64,000 nt of DNA from Hymenobacter sp. DG25A (GCF_001280305.1 NZ_CP012623.1:3162001-3226000); one strand, 5' to 3'; numbered from the stretch's first letter, positions 35,234-43,972 are shown. Program-made: numbers and translations. The notes: a model not told the origin generated them from the letters alone.

Positions 35234-37003
35234 CTAGCGCACGGCCAGCGCGGGCTGGTTCAGCTTGCTGTTTTTGTAGCTGTAGCCGAAGTAAATCACC
35301 AGCCCGATAATCAGCCAGCCGAAGAACAGCATCCAGTTGCCAATGCCCAGCTGCGTCATCAGGTACAGGTTGGTGAGCAGACCCAGTACGGGCAGCAGGG
35401 AGAGGTTTTTGGTGAACGAAGCCCAGGCCAGCCCCACGCAGAAAAACAGGAAGACCAGCATCGGAATCTGATGGCGGAACAGTTCGTACTGACCACTGGT
35501 TATAGCGCTCCAGAACTCGTTGATGGCGGTACGGTTGTAGTTGAGCAGCAGCACGCCAATAACCATCAGAATAAGCGGCACGAGGTAGCGGCCATTCACA
35601 TAGGGCACTTTAAAGCGGGCCTTGGAGGTGCCGTGGGGGTCGATGATGAGGATACCGCCGCATACCAGCGCAAAGGCGAACAGGGTGCCGATGCTGGTCA
35701 GGTCAATCACCAGGTCCATGTTCAGGAGAAGGGCCGGCACGCCCACAAAGAAGCCGGTTACGATGGTGGAGAAGGAAGGCGTATGAAACTTGGGATGCAC
35801 TCTGGCAAACACCTTGGGCAGCAGGCCGTCGCGGCTCATCGTCAGCCAGATACGGGGCTGGCCGATCTGGAATACCAGCAGCACGGAGGTCATGGCAAAT
35901 ACGGCCGATACAGCTACTACACCCGCCAGCCAGTCAAGACCAACCCGCTCAAACACGAACGACAAAGGGTCGCCGACGCCCAGCTCTTTGTAGCTGACCA
36001 TGCCGGTGAGTACCAGCGTGATAATCACATACAACACCGTGCAGATGATGAGGGCATAGATCATAGCGCGGGGCAGGTCGCGCTGCGGGTTGTTGCATTC
36101 CTCGGCTGTGGTGCTAATGGCATCAAAGCCGATATAGGCGAAGAATACCGCGGATACGCCTTTCAGCACGCCGCCTACGCCGTTGGGGGCAAAGGGGCTC
36201 CAGTTGGCCGTTTTCACGTAAAACGCTCCTACTACAATCACCACCAATACCACAATCAGCTTGAGCAGCACCAGCAGGTTGGAGGCGGTTTTGGATTCCT
36301 TGATGCCGATGTACACCAGCGCCGTAACCAGCACGGTAATCATGAAGGCGGGCAGGTCGCAGACCAGTTTCAGGTCGCCGAACAGGGCCGGGGCGCTGTT
36401 CCACACTTTATAGGCATCCAGCTGGGCGGGGGAAGCACCGGCCAGCGGCTTGCCGGCCTGCATCAGGGCCAGCACTTCGTGGTAGCCTTTGTAGGCACTT
36501 TGCGTGCCCATAGTAAGGTAAGCCGGAATATGCAGCCCAATGCCATCCAGCAGCCCGGTAAAATAATCGGACCAGGAAATGGCCACCACAATGTTGCCAA
36601 CGGCATATTCCATAATCAGTGCCCAACCGATAATCCAGGCGGCCAGCTCACCAAAGGAGACGTAGGCGTAGGTATAGGCCGAGCCGCTGACGGGAATAGT
36701 AGCAGCAAACTGTGCGTAGCATAGCGCCGAAAAAGCGCAGGCAATGGCCGTGAATACAAACAGCAGCGAAACGGCGGGGCCGCCATCGTGGGAGGCGTTG
36801 CCGATGGTGCTGAAAATACCAGCCCCGATAACGGCCGCAATACCCAGGGCCGTGAGGTCGCGCACGGTGAGGTGGCGGGCCAGGCCGCCTTCTACGGCGC
36901 CAATATGCGGCTCGGCATCAGCGGGCGGGTTGTGGAGGATGTCGGCAATGTTCTTGCGCCGAAACAGGCTGGCAGAGCGGGTGGTTGGCAGTGGTGCAGA
37001 CAA
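35234..37003 (-). CDS. APC-superfamily amino-acid permease
   Basis: The transporter begins in sense at LSAPLPTTRSASLFRRKNIA, read here from a TTG at 37003, giving 589 residues. The frame is open to 37228, but that part is Cys/Arg-rich, not transporter-like, and overlaps the divergent gene at 37167. About 12-14 membrane spans follow. The APC signature is seen in DLTALGIAAVIGAGIFSTIG and PVSGSAYTYAYVSFGELAAW. The long C-terminal part (LLVFQIGQPRIWLTMSRDGL) fits cationic amino-acid transporter/YfnA-type permeases. The substrate is not certain. Start confidence is moderate. Confidence 0.9.
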   Translation of the reverse strand: MSAPLPTTRSASLFRRKNIADILHNPPADAEPHIGAVEGGLARHLTVRDLTALGIAAVIGAGIFSTIGNASHDGGPAVSLLFVFTAIACAFSALCYAQFAATIPVSGSAYTYAYVSFGELAAWIIGWALIMEYAVGNIVVAISWSDYFTGLLDGIGLHIPAYLTMGTQSAYKGYHEVLALMQAGKPLAGASPAQLDAYKVWNSAPALFGDLKLVCDLPAFMITVLVTALVYIGIKESKTASNLLVLLKLIVVLVVIVVGAFYVKTANWSPFAPNGVGGVLKGVSAVFFAYIGFDAISTTAEECNNPQRDLPRAMIYALIICTVLYVIITLVLTGMVSYKELGVGDPLSFVFERVGLDWLAGVVAVSAVFAMTSVLLVFQIGQPRIWLTMSRDGLLPKVFARVHPKFHTPSFSTIVTGFFVGVPALLLNMDLVIDLTSIGTLFAFALVCGGILIIDPHGTSKARFKVPYVNGRYLVPLILMVIGVLLLNYNRTAINEFWSAITSGQYELFRHQIPMLVFLFFCVGLAWASFTKNLSLLPVLGLLTNLYLMTQLGIGNWMLFFGWLIIGLVIYFGYSYKNSKLNQPALAVR

Positions 37004-37166
37004 GGGAGTAAATAGTTTTAGGGGCCAAAAGATACAGAATAATGCGGCGCGGCGGCATCTATTGGCCCGGTAGCATGCCGGAAAGATAAATTGGGATACT
37101 TCTCCGAGGTGTATGCAATGTGCTGACTTTTGGCATCCTGCCTGCGAAACCTGTTCTTCGCCGCCC

Positions 37167-37904
37167 ATGTCCCGTCGTTCCCTCACGCTCTCCATCCCGC
37201 AGCCCTGCTCTGAAAACTGGGCCGCCATGACGCCCGCTGGTCAGGGTCGGCACTGCGCCGCCTGTGATAAAGTGGTGGTGGATTTTACCCGGATGACGGA
37301 TGCGGAAGTGGTGGCGTGGCTGCAACGGCAGAGCGGGAATAGTTGTGGGCAGGGTCGGGCTGATCAGTTGGAACGGCCCTTGCTAGCGGCAGTATCTATA
37401 CCGCGCTGGCGTACCTGGCTGACAACGGCCGTAACCGTATCAGGAATTAGCCTTGTACTGGCACCAAATGCCCGCGCTCAGCAAATTGAGCAACCGAAGC
37501 AAACGGCTTTGGCATCCCAAGTCACGACAGAGGTAATGGAGCAGGACTCAATTCTGGAGTCCTCAATCTTAATCACAGGGCGGGTAATTGATGCCAGCAC
37601 TGGTCAAGGCTTCCCTGGTGCTGTTGTTTTGGTGTATAAAACCAATCATGGGGTTTCAACTAACCAAGACGGTACCTTTAATTTACATATACCAACGCCC
37701 GTAACCCCGGGTCTAAAGCTGGAATTTTCAGCCATTGGGTACCTGCGGGAGCAAAGAAGCCTCTCGGAAATACAGAAAGGATTTATTGAAGTATCGCTTA
37801 GTGTGGATCCACGACCATTACTGGGCGTGATAGTTGTAGGCGCCCATGATACAAGTCATTGGTACTCTCCCCGTAGTCTCTGGCAGCGACTCTTCCGCCA
37901 CTAA
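37167..37904 (+). CDS. Membrane protein with N-terminal Cys-rich domain and CarboxypepD-like receptor domain
   Basis: 245 residues from the ATG at 37167. The N-terminus, IPQPCSENWAAMTPAGQGRH then CAACDKVVVDFTRMTD, has three Cys spaced like a small zinc-binding or redox domain; this C-SENW...C-x-x-C pattern recurs in Bacteroidota membrane proteins. One transmembrane helix follows (WLTTAVTVSGISLVLAPNAR, about 95-115). Then comes a carboxypeptidase-D-regulatory-like beta-sandwich (ITGRVIDASTGQGFPGAVVL, NQDGTFNLHIP). Topology suggests a cytoplasmic Cys domain and an outer beta domain. The role is unknown; anti-sigma-like or envelope-sensing is a guess. It lies upstream of the AttH/CrtC-like lipoprotein gene on the same strand. 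Confidence 0.78.
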   Translation: MSRRSLTLSIPQPCSENWAAMTPAGQGRHCAACDKVVVDFTRMTDAEVVAWLQRQSGNSCGQGRADQLERPLLAAVSIPRWRTWLTTAVTVSGISLVLAPNARAQQIEQPKQTALASQVTTEVMEQDSILESSILITGRVIDASTGQGFPGAVVLVYKTNHGVSTNQDGTFNLHIPTPVTPGLKLEFSAIGYLREQRSLSEIQKGFIEVSLSVDPRPLLGVIVVGAHDTSHWYSPRSLWQRLFRH

Positions 37905-37954
37905 GCATCTGCAACCCGCAAACCTTTTGCCCCCGAAATTCCTTTTCCCGGGGT

Positions 37955-39103
37955 ATGAAGAATTTGCTGCTCGCTACCCTCCTCCTTTTCACCTTTACTA
38001 CCGGCTGTGCCCTCAAGCCCACCAACAAGCATGATGTGTTTGAGGAGCGCGCCCAGCTGCCCCAGGAAGAAGCCGTGCACCAGCGCAACTCCTTGGAGTG
38101 GTGGTATTTCACCGGCCACCTGAAGGATAAAGTAACGGGCGAAGTATTTGGGGTAGAGTACGTGTTCTTCCACTTCAATATCAGCGGCAAGAAAGACTGG
38201 CAGATGGTGAATTTCGCTATTACCGACCCCGCCACCCAGCAATTCCGCTACGATTACAAGCTGGAAAATCTCTCCGATTTGCTGCCCTCTACCCTGCCGC
38301 TGGCGCTTTCCATGGAAAAGCAAAAGCAGCGCTGGACGCTCAGCGGCCAGGAAGGCATTTACCGCCTGCAGGCCCGCATGGCCGCCCACGAGGGCATGGC
38401 TATTGATCTGAGCACCACGCCTACCAAACCCATTCTGCTGCACGGTGGCACCGGCTACGAGGACTATGGCGGCGTAGCCAAAGCGGGCTACTACAGCTAC
38501 CCGCGCCTGGCCACCACGGGCACGCTGGAGGTGAACGGCAAGCTACACGAGGTAGAAGGCGAGCTGTGGTACGACCGGCAGTGGAACTGCAACTCCGTGA
38601 CCAACCCCAACATTGGCTGGGACTGGTTTAGCCTGCACCTGAACGAGCCGCGGGAGGAAATTATGGCCTACCACCTCTACGAAAAGCAAACCGGCCGCGC
38701 CATTGATGGCGGCTCCCACTTCGGCCCGCAGGGCCAGAACACGCACCTAGCCGCCGAGGATTTTCAGCTGGAAACCACTGCCTGGTGGACCAGCCCACGC
38801 TCCGGCAACCGCTACCCCGCCCGCTGGCGCCTCCAAATTCCCAGCCAGGGCTACGACCTTACCATTGAGCCCCTGGTACCCGATCAGGAACTGGTCCTGC
38901 GCCTGTTTACGGCCGTAAAGCTGCCCTATTGGGAAGGCATGTGCCGCGTAACGGGCACCCACCACGGCCAGCCGGTTACGGGCAATAGCTACGTGGAAAT
39001 CACCAACCGGAAAGAAGTCAAAAACAAGAAAGCCGCCCCCGCCAATACCACCGCCGAAGCAACAAGCCCGGTATCAGTGCCGCAGGGCAGTTCAGGCAAA
39101 TAA
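37955..39103 (+). CDS. AttH/CrtC-like lipocalin-domain lipoprotein
   Basis: 382 residues. MKNLLLATLLLFTFTTGC is a lipoprotein signal with Cys at residue 18. The family's opening box is RNSLEWWYFTGHLKD (about 45), followed by VEYVFFHFNIS, WYDRQWNCNS and GWDWFSLHLNEPREEIMAYH, then AEDFQLETTAWWTSP and LPYWEGMCRVTG. This is the AttH/carotenoid 1,2-hydratase (CrtC) superfamily of double lipocalin-like folds. Carotenoid hydration would be possible in a pigmented organism, but lipoprotein members have not been shown to do that. The last 35 residues are a Lys/Thr/Ala low-complexity tail. A strong terminator follows. Confidence 0.87.
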   Translation: MKNLLLATLLLFTFTTGCALKPTNKHDVFEERAQLPQEEAVHQRNSLEWWYFTGHLKDKVTGEVFGVEYVFFHFNISGKKDWQMVNFAITDPATQQFRYDYKLENLSDLLPSTLPLALSMEKQKQRWTLSGQEGIYRLQARMAAHEGMAIDLSTTPTKPILLHGGTGYEDYGGVAKAGYYSYPRLATTGTLEVNGKLHEVEGELWYDRQWNCNSVTNPNIGWDWFSLHLNEPREEIMAYHLYEKQTGRAIDGGSHFGPQGQNTHLAAEDFQLETTAWWTSPRSGNRYPARWRLQIPSQGYDLTIEPLVPDQELVLRLFTAVKLPYWEGMCRVTGTHHGQPVTGNSYVEITNRKEVKNKKAAPANTTAEATSPVSVPQGSSGK

Positions 39104-39123
39104 ATAGTAGATAGAATCACCAC

Positions 39124-39170
39124 AAAAACACCTGTCATCCTTCGCAAAGCTCAGGATGACAGGTGTTTTT
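39124..39170. terminator. Terminator between the AttH-like gene and the histidine kinase
   Basis: AAAAACACCTGTCATCCT / AGGATGACAGGTGTTTTT, an 18-bp perfect stem with an 11-base loop and flanking A/T tracts, working for both convergent genes. Confidence 0.95.
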
Positions 39171-39176
39171 ATTTAC

Positions 39177-40370
39177 TTACTCCCCGTTCAAAATCACCCG
39201 AAACGTGGTGCCGCGGCCTACCTCGCTCCATTTCACGAAGAGGCGACCTTTGTGGTAGTTCTCAATAATACGTTTGGCCAGAGCCAGGCCCAGGCCCCAG
39301 CCGCGCTTTTTGGTGGTGAAGCCCGGCAGGAAAACCCTGTCCAGCTTGCTCTTGGGAATGCCTTTGCCGGTGTCTGTTATATCAATGGCAATCTGGGACT
39401 TGTTGCGGGCCGGGCGGCGCAAGTGAATGGTAATGCTGCCGCGCCCGTCCATGGCGTCAATGGCGTTTTTGCAGATGTTTTCGATTACCCAGTCAAACAG
39501 CGGCACGTTCACCTGGGCCGGGGTGTCGGTGGGCAGGTCCGTGCGGATTTCGAAGGTTACTTTCTTGGAAACCCGGCTTTGCAGGTAGGCAATGGCGTTT
39601 TGCGTCACGCGCAGAATGTTCTCATCCTTGAGAATGGGTACGGAGCCGATGTTGCTGAAGCGCTCCGTAATAATTTCCAGGCGGCGCACATCTTTGCCCA
39701 GTTCGTCTACAATGGGCTCGTTCTTAAACTTCTCACTTTCCTTTAGGTAGGTGTGCCAGGCCATGAGGCTGCTCAGCGGCGTGCCTAGTTGGTGGGCTGT
39801 TTCCTTAGCCAGACCCACCCACACGCGGTTTTGCTCGGCCCGGCGCGAGTAGCTGAAGGTGAAGTAGGCAATAACGGCCAGGCAGCCAATTACGGCCAGT
39901 TGCACCAGCGGGTAGGTGCGCAGCTGGGCCAGCAGTACGGAGTCCTTATAATAGATGTAGTTGCGCAGGCCCGCGCCCAGCTCCACCACAATGGGCGGGT
40001 GCTGGCTTTTCATAATCTGAATTTCCCGCTGCAACAGGGCCATGCGCTGCACCTCGTTCAGCCGCTTGGGCACCTCCAGGTTTTTGGCATCCAGGGGGTA
40101 GCCGTTGCCATCGGTGAAGATGATGGGAATGGTTTTGTTGGCGTTGATGATTTCCTCGAACACAAAATTGGTGTTGGAGTCCACCTCGGAGTTGATGATA
40201 AACCGCTGGGCCTTAGCGTACAGGTCTATCTGCTGCTGCTCCCGCTCAGAGAGGCGCTGCACCAGAATGTTGGTATACACCACCGTGGCCCCGGCTACCA
40301 GCAGCGCCACGGCTACAATGATGAGCTTGATGCGGGATTTCTGGTCGTAGATGGGGAGAACAGGCAGCAC
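39177..40370 (-). CDS. Sensor histidine kinase
   Basis: About 397 residues from the GTG at 40370; the frame is open to 40475, but that extension is not membrane- or kinase-like, so the start is uncertain. A transmembrane helix (LIIVAVALLVAGATVVYTNI) precedes a periplasmic sensor of about 150 residues, and a second helix (LAVIGCLAVIAYFTFSY). The H-box is GLAKETAHQLGTPLSSLMAW, the N-box NICKNAIDAMDG, G1 DTGKGIPKSKLD and G2 RGWGLGLALAKRIIE. The F-box LPGFTTKK is present. All catalytic motifs look intact. No response regulator gene is adjacent, so it is an orphan in this window. Confidence 0.9.
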   Translation of the reverse strand: MLPVLPIYDQKSRIKLIIVAVALLVAGATVVYTNILVQRLSEREQQQIDLYAKAQRFIINSEVDSNTNFVFEEIINANKTIPIIFTDGNGYPLDAKNLEVPKRLNEVQRMALLQREIQIMKSQHPPIVVELGAGLRNYIYYKDSVLLAQLRTYPLVQLAVIGCLAVIAYFTFSYSRRAEQNRVWVGLAKETAHQLGTPLSSLMAWHTYLKESEKFKNEPIVDELGKDVRRLEIITERFSNIGSVPILKDENILRVTQNAIAYLQSRVSKKVTFEIRTDLPTDTPAQVNVPLFDWVIENICKNAIDAMDGRGSITIHLRRPARNKSQIAIDITDTGKGIPKSKLDRVFLPGFTTKKRGWGLGLALAKRIIENYHKGRLFVKWSEVGRGTTFRVILNGE

Positions 40371-40672
40371 AGGAAATATCAAAAGGGCGTAAAGCCAAGG
40401 GCAGGGCTTTGTCGTATGGTACGAAAGTACGGGCTTCGCCGACTTGGCAGCGTTTCTATCGGCTAGACCCCTCAACGCACATTCCTCCCATAATGATGTG
40501 AGACCGGGGTCTGCAAAAGATGATTTTAGTCACCCGGCCGGAACAAAATGCCCTCTGTTGCGCTTTTTAACCGTTGTTTAAGATATCCTGAGCGCTACCG
40601 GTTTGGCGGCAGTTAGTATCATAACCGATTGCGCCGTAATTTTGATGCCTACAATACGCACTAGCAACTGCT
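40371..40672. other. 302-bp gap between histidine kinase and hemA
   Basis: No gene is seen. TAATTTTG at 40637-40644 on the plus strand fits the -7 consensus for hemA, with TTAG 20 bases upstream as a weak -33. CGAAAGTA near 40422 reads TACTTTCG on the minus strand and may serve the kinase. If the kinase really starts at 40475, the gap is about 197 bases. Confidence 0.4.
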
Positions 40673-41944
40673 ATGCTCCACCCGTTCAAGGCCATTAGTC
40701 TTTCCTTCAAAAAAGCCCCGCTGGAAATTCGGGAGCTGATTTCGTTGGACGAGGCAGCCTGCCGCCGCTTTCTGCACACCCTACGCCACGACCTGGGTCT
40801 TTCCGACCTGCTCGTGCTCAGTACCTGCAACCGTACCGAGGTATACTACGCCGCCGACCGCGACCAGAGTCCCGCTATTATTGAGGCGCTGGGCCAGCTG
40901 AAAGGCATTACCGATATCACACCCTACTACCCCTACTTCGACCTGCTCAATACCTATGAGGAGGCCGTGCAGCACCTCTTTGAGGTGTCGATGGGCCTGG
41001 ATGCCCAAGTAGTAGGCGACCTGCAGATCAGCAACCAGGTGAAGATGGCCTACCAGTGGTCGGCTGATGAAGATGGCGCCGGCCCCTTCCTGCACCGCAT
41101 TCTGCACACAGTGTTCTTCACCAACAAGCGCGTGCAGCAGGAAACCTCCTTCCGCGACGGCGCCGCCTCTACTTCCTACGCCACCCTGGAGCTGGTGGAA
41201 GAGCTGACCACCGACGTGGCCAACCCCCGCGTACTGGTAGTGGGTCTGGGTGAGATTGGCGCCGACGTGTGCCGCCACCTCGGCGACAGCAAGCTCTTCA
41301 CCGACGTTACTATCTGCAACCGCACCCGCAGCAAAGCCGAAACGCTGGCCGAGGAGTGCGGCGTGAAAGTGCTGGACTTCGAAAACCTGGTAGACGGCCT
41401 GAAAGAAGCCGACGTCATCATCTCCTCCATTGCCCGTGACGAGCCTTTCTTCACCCGCGACATGGTAGAGCGCCTGGACGTGCTCAGCTACAAATTCTTC
41501 ATCGACCTATCGGTGCCGCGCAGCATTGAGGCCGATGTAGAAAACGTGCCCGGCGTGCTGGTGTATAACATTGATGCCATTCACAGCAAGGCCAGCGCCG
41601 CCTTGGAGCAGCGTCTGGCTGCGGTGCCGCACGTGCGCGCCATCATTGCCGAAAGCATTGCCGGCCTCTCCGACTGGACCAAGGAAATGATGGTATCGCC
41701 CATTATTCAGCGCATGAAAGCCAGCCTGGAGCAGCTGCGCCAGGAGGAAATGGACCGCTTCCAGAAGAAAGTATCCGCCGAAGAAGCCAAGCGCCTCGAC
41801 GACATCACCCGCTCCCTGATGCAGAAAGTGCTGAAGCAGCGCGTCCTGCAGCTAAAAGCCGTGTGCCGCCGCGACGATGCCGAGCAGCTCATTGAGGTGC
41901 TCACCGATATGTTTGATCTGGAAAAGCAGCCTGCTACCTCGTAG
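40673..41944 (+). CDS. hemA: Glutamyl-tRNA reductase
   Basis: 423 residues, the standard length. It is the first committed enzyme of the C5 haem pathway, making glutamate-1-semialdehyde from Glu-tRNA with NADPH. The catalytic Cys is in DLLVLSTCNRTEVYYAADRD (about residue 50). The NADPH fold is VLVVGLGEIGADVCRHLGD (about 185), with ADVIISSIARDEPFF and a C-terminal dimerisation helix region (KKVSAEEAKRLDDITRSLMQ). The start ATG gives the family N-terminus HPFKAISLSFKKAPLEIREL. It is monocistronic; no other hem gene is adjacent, and two hairpins follow. Confidence 0.96.
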   Translation: MLHPFKAISLSFKKAPLEIRELISLDEAACRRFLHTLRHDLGLSDLLVLSTCNRTEVYYAADRDQSPAIIEALGQLKGITDITPYYPYFDLLNTYEEAVQHLFEVSMGLDAQVVGDLQISNQVKMAYQWSADEDGAGPFLHRILHTVFFTNKRVQQETSFRDGAASTSYATLELVEELTTDVANPRVLVVGLGEIGADVCRHLGDSKLFTDVTICNRTRSKAETLAEECGVKVLDFENLVDGLKEADVIISSIARDEPFFTRDMVERLDVLSYKFFIDLSVPRSIEADVENVPGVLVYNIDAIHSKASAALEQRLAAVPHVRAIIAESIAGLSDWTKEMMVSPIIQRMKASLEQLRQEEMDRFQKKVSAEEAKRLDDITRSLMQKVLKQRVLQLKAVCRRDDAEQLIEVLTDMFDLEKQPATS

Positions 41945-41965
41945 CCCGCTGTATACCGCTATAAA

Positions 41966-42010
41966 GAAAATGGCCCCGCTTCCGGAAATTCCGGAGGCGG
42001 GGCCATTTTC
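41966..42010. terminator. Terminator after hemA
   Basis: GAAAATGGCCCCGC / GCGGGGCCATTTTC, a 14-bp stem enclosing a nested TTCCGGAAATTCCGGA hairpin. It ends in a T-rich tail. Confidence 0.9.
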
Positions 42011-42022
42011 TTTGCAAAAGAC

Positions 42023-42045
42023 AAAGGGCGCCGGTAGCGCCCTTT
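42023..42045. terminator. Second hairpin, likely the ArsR-gene terminator
   Basis: AAAGGGCGC / GCGCCCTTT, a 9-bp stem with a 5-base loop, between hemA and the convergent ArsR-family gene. On the minus strand it lies 38 bases past the ArsR stop and is followed by TGTCTTTTG. Confidence 0.75.
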
Positions 42046-42082
42046 ATCCTACTTCTTGCTGAAGTAGTAGCATCCTGTAAGA

Positions 42083-42391
42083 CTAGAGCGTATCGCAGCA
42101 GTCTTCAAGAGAATCAATCACGTCCAATAATTTGGGGATTGACAGGGAGTAGTAGATTTTGGTGCCCACCTTGAATGAGGACAAAATGCCCCGATCCTTG
42201 AGAGTTATAAGGTGTTGAGAAGCTATAGCCTGCGGTAAATCCAGATTGCGGTAGATTTCCGTGACAGTCATCTTTTCTTCCTTACCCAGCAGGTCGACGA
42301 TGGCCAGGCGCTTGGGGTGAGCCAGCACCTTAAGCATCGCAGCGGCCTTATCTACCTTCTTCGATTCGACGCGAGAAAGCAATGGTTTCAT
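42083..42391 (-). CDS. ArsR-family winged-helix repressor
   Basis: 102 residues from the ATG at 42391; the upstream in-frame extension to 42448 has no family match. The winged helix-turn-helix is seen as KVLAHPKRLAIVDLLGKEEK then NLDLPQAIASQHLITLKDRG. The C-terminal helix ends SLEDCCDTL, a Cys pair that could bind a metal or respond to redox, while the classical ArsR CxC in helix alpha-3 is absent. No metal-transport gene is next to it. It diverges from a Glu/Leu-dehydrogenase-like gene across 243 bases, so that gene is a possible target. TATTTTTG just 10 bases upstream is a -7 match. Confidence 0.85.
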   Translation of the reverse strand: MKPLLSRVESKKVDKAAAMLKVLAHPKRLAIVDLLGKEEKMTVTEIYRNLDLPQAIASQHLITLKDRGILSSFKVGTKIYYSLSIPKLLDVIDSLEDCCDTL

Positions 42392-42521
42392 AAACAAGTA
42401 CAAAAATAAACGACGGGAGGAGCGAAGTATGGCTAATACGCTATACACCTAGTGCAAAGTTCCTACAGTAACGAAAGTGGCTTGGAAAAAGATTTGTAGA
42501 ATTTAATTTTTGTTGTGCTTT

Positions 42522-42546
42522 TTCAGGTATTGATTGTCTTCCTGAA
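42522..42546. promoter_or_regulatory. Interrupted palindrome between ArsR gene and dehydrogenase
   Basis: TTCAGG - 13 bases - CCTGAA, a dyad in the shared upstream region and about 45 bases before the -7 box of the dehydrogenase gene. It could be a regulator operator; there is no direct evidence that the ArsR protein binds it. Confidence 0.3.
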
Positions 42547-42589
42547 AGACAACAAGAGCAAGAACCGGGCTAGCTCGCAATTAGGTGCT

Positions 42590-42597
42590 TACCTTTG
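42590..42597 (+). promoter_or_regulatory. -7 box of the dehydrogenase at 42635
   Basis: TACCTTTG, an exact match to TAnnTTTG, 37 bases before the ATG. No clear -33 TTTG is seen, which would fit a promoter that needs an activator. Confidence 0.55.
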
Positions 42598-42634
42598 CCA
42601 AATATTTCTTCATCCCACCCACCCCAAATAGTGT

Positions 42635-43861
42635 ATGCGCGACCTGCTGGCAAAGTTTGAAAACAAGCGTCCGGAAATCGTTTTTGAATGGAAAGATGCG
42701 GAAACCGAAGCCGAAGGCTGGGTAGTAATCAACTCCTTACGGGGCGGGGCCGCCGGCGGGGGCACGCGCATGCGCAAAGGCCTGGACAAGCGTGAAGTAG
42801 AAAGCCTGGCTAAAACCATGGAGGTGAAGTTCACCGTCTCGGGCCCGGCCATTGGCGGCGCCAAGTCCGGTATCAACTTCGACCCCCAGGACCCACGCAA
42901 GCGTGGCGTATTGGAGCGCTGGTACCGCGCCGTTATTCCCCTGCTGAAAAGCTACTACGGCACCGGCGGCGACCTGAACGTGGACGAGATTCACGATGTA
43001 ATTCCGATAACGGAGGACTACGGCCTATGGCACCCGCAGGAGGGCATCGTGAACGGACACTACCGCGCTACCGAGCCCCAGAAAATTCAGAAAATAGGCC
43101 AGCTGCGCCAGGGCGTGGTGAAAGTGGTGGAGGATGAGAAGTTCACCCCGGACCGAGCCCGCCGCTATACCATTGCCGACCTGATTACGGGCTACGGCGT
43201 AGCCGAAGCCGTGCGCCACTACTACGAGCTGTGGGGCGGCGAGCTGCAGGGCAAGCGCGCCATCATTCAGGGCTGGGGCAACGTGGGCGCCGCGGCGGCC
43301 TATTACCTGGCCCAGCAGGGCGTACGCATCACCGGCATTATTGACCGCAGCGGCGGCCTGATCCGCGAGGAAGGTTTCTCCTTTGAGGAAGTGCGGGAGC
43401 TGTTCCTGCGCCGCGAGAACAACACGCTGGTAGCCGATGGCCTGCTGAGCTTTGAGGAGGTAAACCGCCAGATCTGGACCTCCGGAGCCGAGATTTTCAT
43501 TCCCGCCGCGGCCTCGCGCCTGGTAACCAGCACCCAGATAGAACAACTGACCGGCGCCGGCCTGGAGGTTATCAGCTGCGGGGCCAACGTGCCGTTCCAG
43601 GACCCGGAAATCTTCTTTGGGGCCACCGGCGAGTACGCCGACCAGCACGTATCCGTCATCCCCGATTTTATTGCCAACTGCGGCATGGCCCGGGTTTTCG
43701 CCTACCTGATGGAAACCAACGTGGAAATCACCGACGAAGCCATTTTCGGCGACACGTCGCGCATTATCCGCTCGGCCCTGGCCCGCACCCGGCAGCAGGG
43801 CAACCAGCGCACGGGCATTGCCATGAAATCATTCGAGCTGGCCCTGCGCCAGCTGGTGTAA
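42635..43861 (+). CDS. Glu/Leu/Phe/Val dehydrogenase, divergent paralogue
   Basis: 408 residues. Opening FEWKDAETEAEGWVVINSLR. The substrate loop and catalytic Lys region reads RGGAAGGGTRMRKGLDKREV and KFTVSGPAIGGAKSGINFDP; the latter replaces the usual PYGGAKGG with PAIGGAKSG. The Rossmann fold is at IIQGWGNVGAAAAYYLAQQG. Catalytic residues appear conserved enough for an amino-acid dehydrogenase, but the substrate loop differs from gdhA and from the leucine-dehydrogenase-like paralogue. It may prefer another amino acid. An ArsR-family gene diverges from it. A REP-like palindrome follows its stop directly. Confidence 0.88.
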   Translation: MRDLLAKFENKRPEIVFEWKDAETEAEGWVVINSLRGGAAGGGTRMRKGLDKREVESLAKTMEVKFTVSGPAIGGAKSGINFDPQDPRKRGVLERWYRAVIPLLKSYYGTGGDLNVDEIHDVIPITEDYGLWHPQEGIVNGHYRATEPQKIQKIGQLRQGVVKVVEDEKFTPDRARRYTIADLITGYGVAEAVRHYYELWGGELQGKRAIIQGWGNVGAAAAYYLAQQGVRITGIIDRSGGLIREEGFSFEEVRELFLRRENNTLVADGLLSFEEVNRQIWTSGAEIFIPAAASRLVTSTQIEQLTGAGLEVISCGANVPFQDPEIFFGATGEYADQHVSVIPDFIANCGMARVFAYLMETNVEITDEAIFGDTSRIIRSALARTRQQGNQRTGIAMKSFELALRQLV

Positions 43862-43862
43862 A

Positions 43863-43967
43863 GCAGGAACGCGGAGCGCCCGCTTCGCGCATCGTTAAAC
43901 CGGCTTGCGCTGATGGGAGGCTCCCGTCAGCGCAACCACACGCGGCGAAGCGGGCGCTTCGCGCTAC
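43863..43967. repeat. REP-like nested palindrome, copy A
   Basis: The right arm (minus-strand reading GTAGCGCGAAGCGCCCGC) pairs with a slightly eroded left arm GAACGCGGAGCGCCCGC. Inside is a second hairpin, TTGCGCTGATGGGAG / CTCCCGTCAGCGCAA (43905-43935). It fills the gap between the dehydrogenase stop and the mscS ATG. Its outer end GTAGCGCGAAGC is shared with the palindrome at 62389-62492. Confidence 0.75.
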
Positions 43968-43972
43968 TTACT

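Noticed and set aside
35234..37228. A longer version of the permease starting at 37228
   Set aside because: The extra 75 residues are Cys/Arg-rich, unlike any transporter N-terminus, and overlap the divergent gene at 37167. The TTG at 37003 is a better start.
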